Positions 48,867 through 57,079 of a DNA stretch of 64,000 nucleotides are shown here, piece by piece. Location of the stretch: the NCBI RefSeq assembly GCF_014646895.1, contig NZ_BMOD01000003.1, positions 312,630-376,629 on the forward strand. Reading direction: 5' to 3'. The notes under the pieces were generated by a model. That model made no database searches, was not told the origin of the DNA, and saw only the letters and a program-made list of their open reading frames with translations. This DNA is from Deinococcus roseus (GTDB lineage: Bacteria; Deinococcota; Deinococci; Deinococcales; Deinococcaceae). Each line of letters begins with the position of its first letter. The first letter of the stretch is position 1. The position numbers were made by a program, and so were the translations under genes.

Positions 48867-50090
48867 TCACTTCACCTGCTGCCGGGACAGGTGGTAGGCC
48901 TGCAGGTGTTTCTCCCGACCAAACCCAAACAGCAAAAGGGCGCACAGCCAGCACATTCCCATGCACAGCAGAAACAACTGGTTGTTGAGCAGCAGGCTGG
49001 AGAGCATCCCAAACAACAACCCACTCAAAATGGATCCGGTGCGGCTGGCATTGGCATTCAGGGTGGTGGCCATTCCCGGTTCATCGGGCATCAAATCCTG
49101 AAAGTAAGAGATGCCCAGCCCCTGCGTCACCGAGATCACCACGGCAGCCAGAATCTGGGCTGGAAAAATGTGCCAGACCGCCGTGGCCTGACTGAGCACC
49201 AGAAAATAGATCCCCTGCAATGCCGCAGCCCCGATGATCAGCAGGCTTTTGGGAAGCCTTGAAGCAATGATGCCAAAGTAAATCATGAAAGGGATTTCCA
49301 GGCCTGCAGCCAGACTGAACAGCAAACCCACCTGTTCTTTGCTGCCGTGCAAATCCTGTACCACCCTCAGGGGCAGCACAATCTGACTGAGGGCTCCAGC
49401 CACACTGAGCAGGGTGAAACCCGAAAAAATCGCCATCACAGTGGGGCTTTTCAGCACCATCCTGAGGGAACGGGGAGGCTGGGAAGAAACGGAAGTGGTT
49501 TTCAGGGATTTGAACTGCCACACAATCCAGGCGGCCAGCACGGTGCACAGGGCTGCAATCCGGTACAGCCAGGGAAAGCCCAGCGAGGCCAGGAGCACAG
49601 CTCCAGTGGCAGGCCCCACCACCCAGGCCAGCGAGAAAAAGGTGCGCAGGGTGCTGATGGCCAGCTCAGGATTCTGCACCTGCTGCCCCTGAATGCGAAT
49701 GCGGGCAAAAGCGAAAAGCTGGGGAAATGCTGCAGAGCCCGCTCCCAGCAGGGTGCAGGCTATGAGCAGCAGAACATAAAAGTCCCGGATCACACTGAAC
49801 AGCAGATACCCCACAGCAGAACACAAGAGGGTGAACATCAGAATCCATTTGCGGTCCTGCACCCGATCTGACATTCGGGCCAGTTGCGTGCTGATCAGGA
49901 TGCTGGCCACCGACATGGCGGTCACAAAAATGCCCAGCTGGGTCTTGGACATGTGGGCTTCGGTGGTGGCAAACAGCGAGGTGAAAGGCATGATGTAAGA
50001 AACGGCAATCCCAAAGATGGTCAGGGCCACACTGAGCCGGGCATAACCAGGGATCTGAAAAAGGTCTTTCAGGGTGTGCAGGAATTTCAT
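48867..50090 (-). CDS. MFS transporter, sugar-efflux (SetA) type
   Basis: A 407-residue membrane protein with 12 predicted helices. The order resembles the SET sugar efflux family: SLFATTEAHMSKTQLGIFVTAMSVASILISTQLARMSDRVQDRKWIL, including the loop 2-3 motif RMSDRVQDRKW, FARIRIQGQQVQNPELAISTLRTFFSLAWVVGPATGAVL, and GLGISYFQDLMPDEPGMATTLNANASRTGSILSGLLFG late in the protein. Such carriers expel sugars or sugar analogues. The start follows AAGGGAGA. The gene lies alone, 240 bp from the reductase gene on the same strand. Confidence 0.88.
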   Translation of the reverse strand: MKFLHTLKDLFQIPGYARLSVALTIFGIAVSYIMPFTSLFATTEAHMSKTQLGIFVTAMSVASILISTQLARMSDRVQDRKWILMFTLLCSAVGYLLFSVIRDFYVLLLIACTLLGAGSAAFPQLFAFARIRIQGQQVQNPELAISTLRTFFSLAWVVGPATGAVLLASLGFPWLYRIAALCTVLAAWIVWQFKSLKTTSVSSQPPRSLRMVLKSPTVMAIFSGFTLLSVAGALSQIVLPLRVVQDLHGSKEQVGLLFSLAAGLEIPFMIYFGIIASRLPKSLLIIGAAALQGIYFLVLSQATAVWHIFPAQILAAVVISVTQGLGISYFQDLMPDEPGMATTLNANASRTGSILSGLLFGMLSSLLLNNQLFLLCMGMCWLCALLLFGFGREKHLQAYHLSRQQVK

Positions 50091-50552
50091 GGATGTCTCC
50101 CTTCAAGTTGATGTGGTTTTGAAATCGTTTTCCATTGCCTGCTGACCGTATCCTAACAAAGCGCCAGAAGGGGTTTATGGATTTGATTAGGTGCATCGGG
50201 TCTGCAAAGGGGTTTTCAGGCACCAGGGCCAATTTGGCGTCAGGCCTTCTGACTGCTGGATGTTGAAAGGTGGCTTGCAAACCGCTGGCAGGACTTTGGT
50301 AGACAAAACAAATCAACAATTAAATCCAGGACAGAGCAGTCCAGGTGAGATGGCTGCTGAAAAAGTGTTTTTCTCAGAAGAATGATCTTGAAAATGCCTG
50401 TTTTGAACAGCACATCTGAGCAACAATGCGCAACCATGAAGCAGCAAGGCCCTAAGCCAAAACAATAAGTTGACAAAATCTGTAAACTACTCTAGGATTG
50501 TGGCACACACGGGCAGGAGCAGCACAACCCTCACCCAGAAAGGAGAAGATTC
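50091..50552. other. 462-bp intergenic region, no gene seen
   Basis: AT-rich stretches, no ORF with a ribosome site and no hairpin with a T-tract. It separates the divergent MFS gene and the PhnD-like gene. Confidence 0.4.
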
Positions 50553-51389
50553 ATGACGCTGATCACCCACCCCCATCAGACCCGGCAGGCCAGCCAGACC
50601 ACCGTCGAACTGGTGTCCCTGCTGGGACCCAACCACCAGCAACACCTGATTGACCTGGTGAACCACCTGAATGCCACCACCTCCCTGTCTCTGAAATACC
50701 AGCCCGGAGAGTTGTGGACCACCCATGAAAAGTCACTCAAATCCGGAAACGCACAGGCGGGCTTCATCTGTGGACTGCTGGGTCTGCAGCATGAACACCT
50801 CGACTTTCTGGCCGTTCCGGTTCCGCTTGCCCCCCGTGCCAAAGGACAGCCTGTGTATTTCAGCGATGTGGTGGTGCACCGGGACAGCATTTACGACCAG
50901 CTCAGCGAACTGACCCAGGCCCACTGGGCTTACAACGACCCCACTTCACTGTCAGGACTGGCTGCACCTCTGGCCCAGCTTTCCCGGCTGGGGGCGGCCT
51001 TCACCGGAGATTTCACCCCCAGTGGATCCCACCTGCAATCCATCCAGCAGGTGCTCACCCAGCAGGTGGATGCTGCGGCCATCGATTCACAGGTGCTGTC
51101 CTGGGTGCTCAGGCAGCAACCCAGACTGCGCCAGGAACTGCGGGTGATTGCCAGCCTGGGGCCTTTCCCAGCCCCACCTTTTGCCGTGCACCAGAACCTG
51201 GATCCTGAAGTGCGCCAGGAGTTGCAGAAAGCCCTGCTGAACCTGCACCGAACGGTCTCTGGGCAGAAACTGCTGGATGAAGCGGGCTTCATCCACTACC
51301 AGCTCACCCACAAAGACCAGTACCAGCCACTGCTGGAAGTCACCGCCCAGGCCCAGATCTTGAGAGACAGAGGTGTTGTGCATGCCTGA
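50553..51389 (+). CDS. Cytosolic PhnD/SsuA-like ligand-binding domain protein
   Basis: A 278-residue protein resembling periplasmic phosphate/phosphonate-type binding proteins (PF12974-like): QAGFICGLLGLQ, VYFSDVVVHRDSIYDQLSEL, THWAYNDPTSLSG-like AHWAYNDPTSLSG, GSHLQSIQQVLTQQVDAAAIDSQVL and RVIASLGPFPAPPFAVHQNLDPEVRQEL. It has no signal peptide (MTLITHPHQTRQASQ), so it should stay in the cytoplasm, unlike an ABC transporter subunit. A strong ribosome site (AGAAAGGAGAAG) precedes the ATG. It overlaps the next gene by 8 bp and stands upstream of an osmoprotectant importer. It may be a cytosolic ligand sensor or carrier; role unknown. Confidence 0.8.
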   Translation: MTLITHPHQTRQASQTTVELVSLLGPNHQQHLIDLVNHLNATTSLSLKYQPGELWTTHEKSLKSGNAQAGFICGLLGLQHEHLDFLAVPVPLAPRAKGQPVYFSDVVVHRDSIYDQLSELTQAHWAYNDPTSLSGLAAPLAQLSRLGAAFTGDFTPSGSHLQSIQQVLTQQVDAAAIDSQVLSWVLRQQPRLRQELRVIASLGPFPAPPFAVHQNLDPEVRQELQKALLNLHRTVSGQKLLDEAGFIHYQLTHKDQYQPLLEVTAQAQILRDRGVVHA

Positions 51390-52032
51390 AGTGACCCCAC
51401 ACGCGACCCCTCAGACTTCTGGAGCCTCCAGATTTTTGCAACTGGGCACAGAAGAACGGGTTCCAGAGCGCCCTTTCACCGATCCAACACACAACCAGCA
51501 AGATTTGCTTTTGCTGCATGAAATGCGCGATCAATTGCTGGGCACCCTGCGGAGCGGCAGAAAGCAGCAGGAAATCCTGGAGCAGGGGAGAGGGTACCAC
51601 GGCATCCACATCTTTGACGCGGTGTCATTGTCAGAACAACCTGCACTGGCTTTTGTGGGGTTCCGTTCCATACTGCGGCCAGATTCCCCTGCAGATGTCC
51701 GGGAGGAACTGACCCGTATTGATGCCCATCTGGTGGAAGACCTGCGCAACGACCCGGAGCCTGCCATTTTCGCCTACAGTTCCAGACAGCTCGATTCCTT
51801 AAACTGGCTGAATCTGGTGGTGCTGAAAGACCTTTCGCACATGGGGTACTGGCAGCACAGCCAGCACCACCAGCGGGCTTCGCAACATTTGTCTCCGCAT
51901 TACTATCAGGGCATCCGCTTGCACAACGGGGTGCTGGACACCGGAATTCAGGGTACATTGCGCCTGACCAGCACCAAATACTATGACTTCAGTGCCGGGC
52001 GGCCCTGGCTGGCCCTGCGTTCTGCCTTCTGA
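51382..52032 (+). CDS. Unknown protein coupled to the PhnD-like gene
   Basis: A 216-residue soluble protein, not recognised. It has a conserved-looking core GYHGIHIFDAVSLSEQPALAFVGFRSIL and a His-rich segment LSHMGYWQHSQHHQRASQHLSPHYYQGIRLHNGVLDTGIQGTLRLTSTKYYDFS, which could bind a metal or heme (inference). The ATG at 51382 overlaps the end of the preceding gene, showing co-translation; GTG at 51373 is an alternative start. The first gene of the osmoprotectant transporter starts 93 bp downstream with its own ribosome site and no terminator between, so all six genes may form one transcript. Confidence 0.7.
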   Translation: MPEVTPHATPQTSGASRFLQLGTEERVPERPFTDPTHNQQDLLLLHEMRDQLLGTLRSGRKQQEILEQGRGYHGIHIFDAVSLSEQPALAFVGFRSILRPDSPADVREELTRIDAHLVEDLRNDPEPAIFAYSSRQLDSLNWLNLVVLKDLSHMGYWQHSQHHQRASQHLSPHYYQGIRLHNGVLDTGIQGTLRLTSTKYYDFSAGRPWLALRSAF

Positions 52033-52124
52033 GGCATTGAACCTTCCCGCTTTCAAAGTCGTACCTTCACCACCATTTGTGGATCTTTGATCCGTTCCAA
52101 CAGAAACAACAGAGGAGTTTTGAC

Positions 52125-53030
52125 ATGAAGAAAAGCATTTTCCTGTTTGCTGCCCTTGCCCTCACCTCCAGTGCCTTTGCGAAACCCATTGTGGTGGCCA
52201 GCAAACTCGATCCCGAAGCCCAGCTGCTGGGCCAGATCATCCTCCTGACCCTCAAAGACGCAGGGTTCGAGGTCACAGACAAAACCAGCCTGGGAGACAC
52301 CGGAGTGGCCCGCAAAGCCATTCTGTCGGGCGAGATTGATGTGTACCCTGAATACACTGGAAACGCTGTTTATTTGTTCCCAGACGCCAAAATCGCCGAA
52401 GAAAAAGCCCAGAACCCCCAAGTGATTTACGGGCTGGCAAAAGAGCTGGATGCGAAAAACGGCATCACCTGGCTGAACCCTGCCAATGTCAACAACACCT
52501 GGGCACTGGCCCTTCCTGCTGCTTTTGCCAGAGCCAACAAAATCAGCACCTACACCAATCTGGCCACCTACCTGAACAGGGGCGGCAACCTGAAAGTGGC
52601 AGGAAGCCCGGAGTTCTTCAACCGCCCCGATGCTTTCCAGCTGTTTGAGAACACCTACGGCTTCAAACTGAAAGCAGATCAGAAACTGCTGCTGGCAGGT
52701 GCAACCCCCCTGCAAACCCAGCAGGCTGCTGCAGCAGGTCAAAACGGTGTGAATGCTGCCATGGCTTACGGAACAGACGGCACCATTGCTGCTCTGGATC
52801 TGGTGGTCCTCAAAGACCCCAAAAATGCCCAGCCGGTGTATCAGCCTTCCCCCATCATTCGCACCGAGGTTTTGAAAGCCAACCCCAAAATTCAGACCCT
52901 GCTGAACAAGGCCTTCAGAACCCTCAGCCAGACCGGAATTCAAAAACTGAACGCCCAGATTGCTGTGGAAGGCAAGCCTGTCAGAGAAGTGGCAGCGGCT
53001 TTCCTGAAAAGCAAGGGCATCATCAAATAA
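52125..53030 (+). CDS. osmF: Glycine betaine/osmoprotectant ABC substrate-binding protein
   Basis: A 301-residue exported binding protein of the OpuAC/OsmF group. The start at 52125 follows AGAGGAG; the signal peptide MKKSIFLFAALALTSSAFA is clean. Family motifs: IVVASKLDPEAQLLGQIILLTLKDAGFEVTDK, GEIDVYPEYTGNA, and GTDGTIAALDLVVLKDPKNAQPVYQPSPIIR. It is the first of four genes whose order and sizes (301, 378, 313 and 247 residues) match E. coli OsmF(YehZ)-YehY-YehX-YehW. This is a low-affinity glycine-betaine-type importer induced by osmotic or stationary-phase stress. Confidence 0.93.
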   Translation: MKKSIFLFAALALTSSAFAKPIVVASKLDPEAQLLGQIILLTLKDAGFEVTDKTSLGDTGVARKAILSGEIDVYPEYTGNAVYLFPDAKIAEEKAQNPQVIYGLAKELDAKNGITWLNPANVNNTWALALPAAFARANKISTYTNLATYLNRGGNLKVAGSPEFFNRPDAFQLFENTYGFKLKADQKLLLAGATPLQTQQAAAAGQNGVNAAMAYGTDGTIAALDLVVLKDPKNAQPVYQPSPIIRTEVLKANPKIQTLLNKAFRTLSQTGIQKLNAQIAVEGKPVREVAAAFLKSKGIIK

Positions 53031-53048
53031 GCCCTTCAAGGCCCTTTC

Positions 53049-54185
53049 ATGAAACATCCCTTTGACTCCCGAACCGTCTGGCTTTCTGCAGTCCTGCTTC
53101 TGGCAGGACTCTTTTTGCCCTGGCTGGGTCTCAGGCCCAACCGCATTGCATTGCCCCATTTCCTGCACCTGCAGTGGATATGGCAGGCTGCTGGAGGGGT
53201 GCTGTTGGTGTTGCTTGCTGCCCTGGCCTACCGGAAACCCACACTGTTGTGGCTTCCTGCCAACCTGATTTTGCTTTCTGGTCCGGTGCTGTTTGGACTG
53301 TTCAGCAAGGAAGCACTGGCGGGTCAGTCAGAGATTGCACGTGCCAGCGCCAGCAGCGGTTTCTGGCTGTGGATGCTGGGATCAGGCATTGCACTGTACA
53401 CCGCGCAACTGGCCCAGACGGAAAAGCGCAACAGCTTTCTTTTGTGGCTGTGGTTCCCCATTGTTCTGGGATTTGCTTTGCTGCATGGGCTGGACGGCTG
53501 GAGCGTCCTGGCAGAAGGCCGCAGTGAAGGCGACCGCTGGCTTGCAGAACTGGGGCAGCATTTCAGGCTCACCCTGACTGCTTTACTTCTGGCCACCCTG
53601 ATTGGCAGTCCTCTGGCGGTCTGGTCCAGCCAGAATGAAAAGGCAGCAAACCTGACCCTGGGCATTGCAGGGGCGTTCCAGACCCTGCCCAGTCTGGCTT
53701 TGCTGGGCCTTCTGATTGCTCCCCTGGCCTGGCTTGCAGACCATGTTCCAGGTTTGCGTGCTGCAGGAGTGAGCGGGATTGGCACCGCTCCTGCACTGGT
53801 GGCCCTGACCCTCTATGCCCTCCTGCCCCTGCTCAGAAACGGTGTGGTGGCCCTCAGAGGTGTGGATGAAGGCGCACTGGACGCAGCCACCGGAATGGGC
53901 ATGACCCGGGCGCAGCGCTTCTGGAAAGTGCAGTTGCCTCTGGCCCTCCCTGTGTGGCTGGCCGGGGTCAGGCAGGCCACGGTGCTCCTGATTGGGATCA
54001 GCAGTGTGGCTGCATTGATTGGAGCAGGAGGCCTGGGTGTGTACATCTTCAAAGGCCTGCAGAGCGGAGCTGCCGACCTGATTCTGCTGGGGGCCATCCC
54101 TGCCTGCGTGCTGGCCGTGCTGGCCGATGCCCTGCTCAGGGGGGCAGAAAATGTGCTGGGAAATCGACTGGGAAGGACACCCTGA
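53049..54185 (+). CDS. yehY: Osmoprotectant ABC transporter permease (YehY-like)
   Basis: A 378-residue inner-membrane permease. Like E. coli YehY it carries an extra N-terminal membrane region of about four helices (residues 1-150) before the standard BPD transport domain. That domain includes ALLLATLIGSPLAVWSS, FQTLPSLALLGLLIAPLAWL and the coupling-helix motif GALDAATGMGMTRAQRFWKVQLPLALPVWLAGVRQA. It follows the binding-protein gene after 18 bp and precedes the ATPase gene by 6 bp, in one operon. Confidence 0.92.
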   Translation: MKHPFDSRTVWLSAVLLLAGLFLPWLGLRPNRIALPHFLHLQWIWQAAGGVLLVLLAALAYRKPTLLWLPANLILLSGPVLFGLFSKEALAGQSEIARASASSGFWLWMLGSGIALYTAQLAQTEKRNSFLLWLWFPIVLGFALLHGLDGWSVLAEGRSEGDRWLAELGQHFRLTLTALLLATLIGSPLAVWSSQNEKAANLTLGIAGAFQTLPSLALLGLLIAPLAWLADHVPGLRAAGVSGIGTAPALVALTLYALLPLLRNGVVALRGVDEGALDAATGMGMTRAQRFWKVQLPLALPVWLAGVRQATVLLIGISSVAALIGAGGLGVYIFKGLQSGAADLILLGAIPACVLAVLADALLRGAENVLGNRLGRTP

Positions 54186-54191
54186 TCCATC

Positions 54192-55133
54192 ATGATTGAA
54201 CTGAAAAACCTCCAGAAAAAATACGGAGACCACGTGGTGGTTCAGGACCTGAACCTCACCTTCCAGACCGGAAAAATCACAGCCCTGCTGGGGCCTTCGG
54301 GCTGCGGAAAAACCACCACCCTGTGCATGATCAACCGCCTGATTGATCCCTCAGGAGGCCAGATCCTCCTGCAGGGCAAAGACGTGCGCTCACTGCGTCC
54401 AGAAGTCCTGAGGCGCAGCATGGGTTATGTGATCCAGCGCATCGGGCTGTTTCCGCATTTGACCATCGGACAGAACGTGGCCACCGTGCCCGAACTGCTG
54501 AAGCAGGACCGCACCAGCACCCAGCAAAGGGTGGATGAACTGCTGCATCTGGTGGGTCTGGAACCCTCCCTCTTCAAGCACAAGAAACCTGCAGAACTTT
54601 CGGGAGGGCAACAGCAACGGGTGGGGGTGGCCCGTGCACTGGCCGCTGATCCTCCGGTGCTCCTGATGGATGAACCTTTTGGAGCCCTGGACCCCATAGC
54701 CCGTGAGAAACTGCAACTGGAATTCCTGCAGATCCAGAAAACCCTGGCCAAAACCATCGTGATGGTGACGCATGACATCGCAGAAGCCATCCTGATGGCC
54801 GACCACATCGCCCTCCTGAATGAAGGACGGCTGGAACAATACGGCACCCCCGACGACCTGATTCACCGCCCGGCCAGTGCTTTTGTGCGGCGCTTCATGG
54901 GAGAGGACGCCGTGCTGACCCAGCTTGCGGGGCTTGTTCTGGGAGGACTGGTCCAGCCCGGAACATCTGCAGGAATGCCTGTGCTTTCTGCCACAGACCA
55001 TGCCCGCACGGCCCTGTCCATCATGCTCAGGGACGGCATTGAAGCGGTGGCAGTGCAGGAAGGAAACCACATTCTGGGTGTGGTGCGCTATCAGGACCTT
55101 TTGCATGCCGGAAAAGCCAGGAGTTACGCTTGA
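54192..55133 (+). CDS. osmV: Osmoprotectant ABC transporter ATP-binding protein (YehX/OsmV-like)
   Basis: A 313-residue ATPase: Walker A LLGPSGCGKTT, Q-loop YVIQRIGLFPH, signature ELSGGQQQRVGVARALAADPPVLLMDEPFGALDP with Walker B, and H-loop VMVTHDIAEA. This is the ProV/OpuCA order of betaine importers. The C-terminal region (about 240-313, VLSATDHARTALSIMLRDGIEAVAVQEGNHILGVVRYQDLL) is one CBS motif rather than the usual pair. CBS modules sense ionic strength or adenosine nucleotides in this family. It ends overlapping the next permease (TTGA). Confidence 0.94.
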   Translation: MIELKNLQKKYGDHVVVQDLNLTFQTGKITALLGPSGCGKTTTLCMINRLIDPSGGQILLQGKDVRSLRPEVLRRSMGYVIQRIGLFPHLTIGQNVATVPELLKQDRTSTQQRVDELLHLVGLEPSLFKHKKPAELSGGQQQRVGVARALAADPPVLLMDEPFGALDPIAREKLQLEFLQIQKTLAKTIVMVTHDIAEAILMADHIALLNEGRLEQYGTPDDLIHRPASAFVRRFMGEDAVLTQLAGLVLGGLVQPGTSAGMPVLSATDHARTALSIMLRDGIEAVAVQEGNHILGVVRYQDLLHAGKARSYA

Positions 55134-55873
55134 AACTGGCTGTGCCCTCCAGGTCCAGACAGATTCGCATTCCTGCAGGACTGATCTGGCCTGTGCTGCT
55201 GATTGTGGCACTTCTTCCAGATGTGTTGCCGCGACTTCTGGCCCCCCTGTCTGCTGGCGTTCCTCCGCACACAGACAAACCCCTCTGGCAGCTCACCCTG
55301 GACCACCTTTTGCTGGTGCTGCTGGCCGAGGGGATCATTTTGCTGCTGGCCCTGCCCACCATCGTGTTTGTCACGCGGCCCCACAACCAGGCGTTTTTGC
55401 GCCTCACCGAAACCCTGACCGGACTGGGCCAGACGGTGCCCACCCTGGCGATTCTGGCCCTGGCGGTTCCGGCCCTGGGATTTGGGGTTGCTCCCACCCT
55501 GCTGGGTCTGGTGCTTTACGGTCTGGTGCCTGTGGTGTCCAACGGGATTGCTGGTCTGCAAAGTGTGGATGGAGGGGTGCTGGACGCCGCCACCGGAACA
55601 GGCATGACCCCGTTGCAGCGCCTTTTTCGCATTGAACTCCCGCTGGCCTGGCCCATCCTGCTGGCCGGGATTCGCACCAGCACGGTGTACAACGTTGGAA
55701 CAGCCACCATCGGAGCGGCACTGGGGGCTGGAGGTCTGGGTTCCCCGATCATCAACGGTCTTTCTGAGCAGAACACCGGACTGGTTTTGCTGGGTGCCCT
55801 GACTGCGGCTCTGCTGGCCCTTTCGCTGGACGCTTTGCTGGGCCTTTTCGCTTCAAAGCAGGCTGAAAAATGA
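55130..55873 (+). CDS. osmW: Osmoprotectant ABC transporter permease (YehW/OsmW-like)
   Basis: A 247-residue membrane permease, the second and shorter permease of the importer. About six helices; transport-domain motifs include FLRLTETLTGLGQTVPTLAILALAV and the coupling segment GGVLDAATGTGMTPLQRLFRIELPLAWPILLAGIRTSTVYNVGTATIGAALGAGGLG. The start codon is TTG, overlapping the TGA of the ATPase gene by 4 bp. The two permeases share the L-D-A-A-T-G-x-G-M-T segment and would form a heterodimer. Confidence 0.92.
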   Translation: MKLAVPSRSRQIRIPAGLIWPVLLIVALLPDVLPRLLAPLSAGVPPHTDKPLWQLTLDHLLLVLLAEGIILLLALPTIVFVTRPHNQAFLRLTETLTGLGQTVPTLAILALAVPALGFGVAPTLLGLVLYGLVPVVSNGIAGLQSVDGGVLDAATGTGMTPLQRLFRIELPLAWPILLAGIRTSTVYNVGTATIGAALGAGGLGSPIINGLSEQNTGLVLLGALTAALLALSLDALLGLFASKQAEK

Positions 55874-55924
55874 CAGAAAAACAACCTTCAAACTGAAAGC
55901 TTGAAAAAGAAATTTTCCTTCAGG

Positions 55925-55970
55925 AAATCACCCAGGAAATGACAGCTTGACTTCATCTCCTGGGTGATTT
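55925..55970. other. 13-bp perfect inverted repeat downstream of osmoprotectant operon
   Basis: AAATCACCCAGGA and its complement are separated by 20 nt. No T-tract follows on either strand, so it is not a standard intrinsic terminator. It may stabilise the operon's 3' end or be a protein-binding site. The rest of the 306-bp gap to the next gene shows only a TACAAT-type box near 56132. Confidence 0.6.
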
Positions 55971-56179
55971 GCCTTGACCCTAGCCCGACTTTTGCCTCGC
56001 AGAAGACGGTTTTTTGCTTCACGGTTTCTGCCGCGATCCCCACTGTTTGGCCCTTCACAAGAATCCTCTGCAGCTCAGAATCAGGAATGATTCTTTCATT
56101 TTGATGCCTGAATTCTGCAGGTCTGGTCTTACAATGGAAGCATCCGCCCCCACTGCAACCCTTTTGATCAAGGAGCCCC

Positions 56180-57055
56180 ATGACTGCACCTTCTGTTGCC
56201 CACCTGCCCCCCCTGCTGCGCAAACTGCATGTGATGCGCGACGAGGTGGGGGCTGCCAGTGTGAGAATCATCGACACCATCCTGGCCCACCCGGAAGAGT
56301 TTCTGCACTGGACCATCGCAGACCTCTCTGCCGTGTCCGATTCCTCGGAGGCCACCGTGGTCAGGCTGGTGCAGGGCCTGGGGTTCAAAAGCTACCAGGA
56401 CTTCAAGCTCAAACTGTCCCGCACGCTGGTGGGGCAGGAAAAAACCAGAGCCCCCCTGGGCATCCAGCCCCAGGATCCACCAGAGCAGGTGTTGCAGAAG
56501 GTCTTTCAGGGCAGCATGACTTCCCTTTCAGACACCCTGGAGCACCTGGACTTGCAGGCGTTCAACCGGACCGTGGAGGCGCTCTCGCAGGCCAGACGCA
56601 TTGATTTCATCGGGATGGGCCACTCGGCACTGCTGGCCCAGGATGCCCAGCAGAAATGCCTGCGGCTGGGCCTGATGTGCGCGGCCCACACCGACCCCCT
56701 CAGCATGACCCAGGTGTGCGCGTTGCTGGAACCTGCAGATGTGCTGGTGGCCATTTCCTACTCGGGAGCCCGCCCTGATGTGCTGCATGCCGCGAAACTG
56801 GCCCGTGAAGGAGGCGCACAGGTGGTGGCCCTGACCGGTCTGGGGCGCACCCCCCTGACCCGCCTGGCCCAACACACCCTCACGGCGTCTGCCCCGGAAA
56901 GCCCTTACAGGCCCGAGGAGGTGGCTGCACGTCTGGCCCAGCTTTGCATCATCGACGCACTGCTGGCTGCTTTGCAGGTGCTGGGAGAACCTTTTTCCAG
57001 CAGGCGCATTCAGCAGGTGAATCAGGCCCTCAGGAAATCCGGGGACAGAAAGTGA
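56180..57055 (+). CDS. RpiR/MurR-family transcriptional regulator
   Basis: A 291-residue regulator. N-terminal helix-turn-helix domain (about 1-80: IIDTILAHPEEFLHWTIADLSAVSDSSEATVVRLVQGLGFKSYQDFK) and C-terminal SIS sugar-phosphate-binding domain (about 125-265: IDFIGMGHSALLAQDAQQKCLRLG, VAISYSGARPDVLHAAKLAREGGAQVVALTG). The ribosome site AAGGAG is strong. It is first in a tight run with an FGGY kinase, a GH1 glycosidase and an aldo/keto reductase (gaps 24-30 bp), so it likely controls them in response to the phosphosugar the kinase makes. Confidence 0.92.
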   Translation: MTAPSVAHLPPLLRKLHVMRDEVGAASVRIIDTILAHPEEFLHWTIADLSAVSDSSEATVVRLVQGLGFKSYQDFKLKLSRTLVGQEKTRAPLGIQPQDPPEQVLQKVFQGSMTSLSDTLEHLDLQAFNRTVEALSQARRIDFIGMGHSALLAQDAQQKCLRLGLMCAAHTDPLSMTQVCALLEPADVLVAISYSGARPDVLHAAKLAREGGAQVVALTGLGRTPLTRLAQHTLTASAPESPYRPEEVAARLAQLCIIDALLAALQVLGEPFSSRRIQQVNQALRKSGDRK

Positions 57056-57079
57056 AAACACAAAACGTGAAAGGACAGC

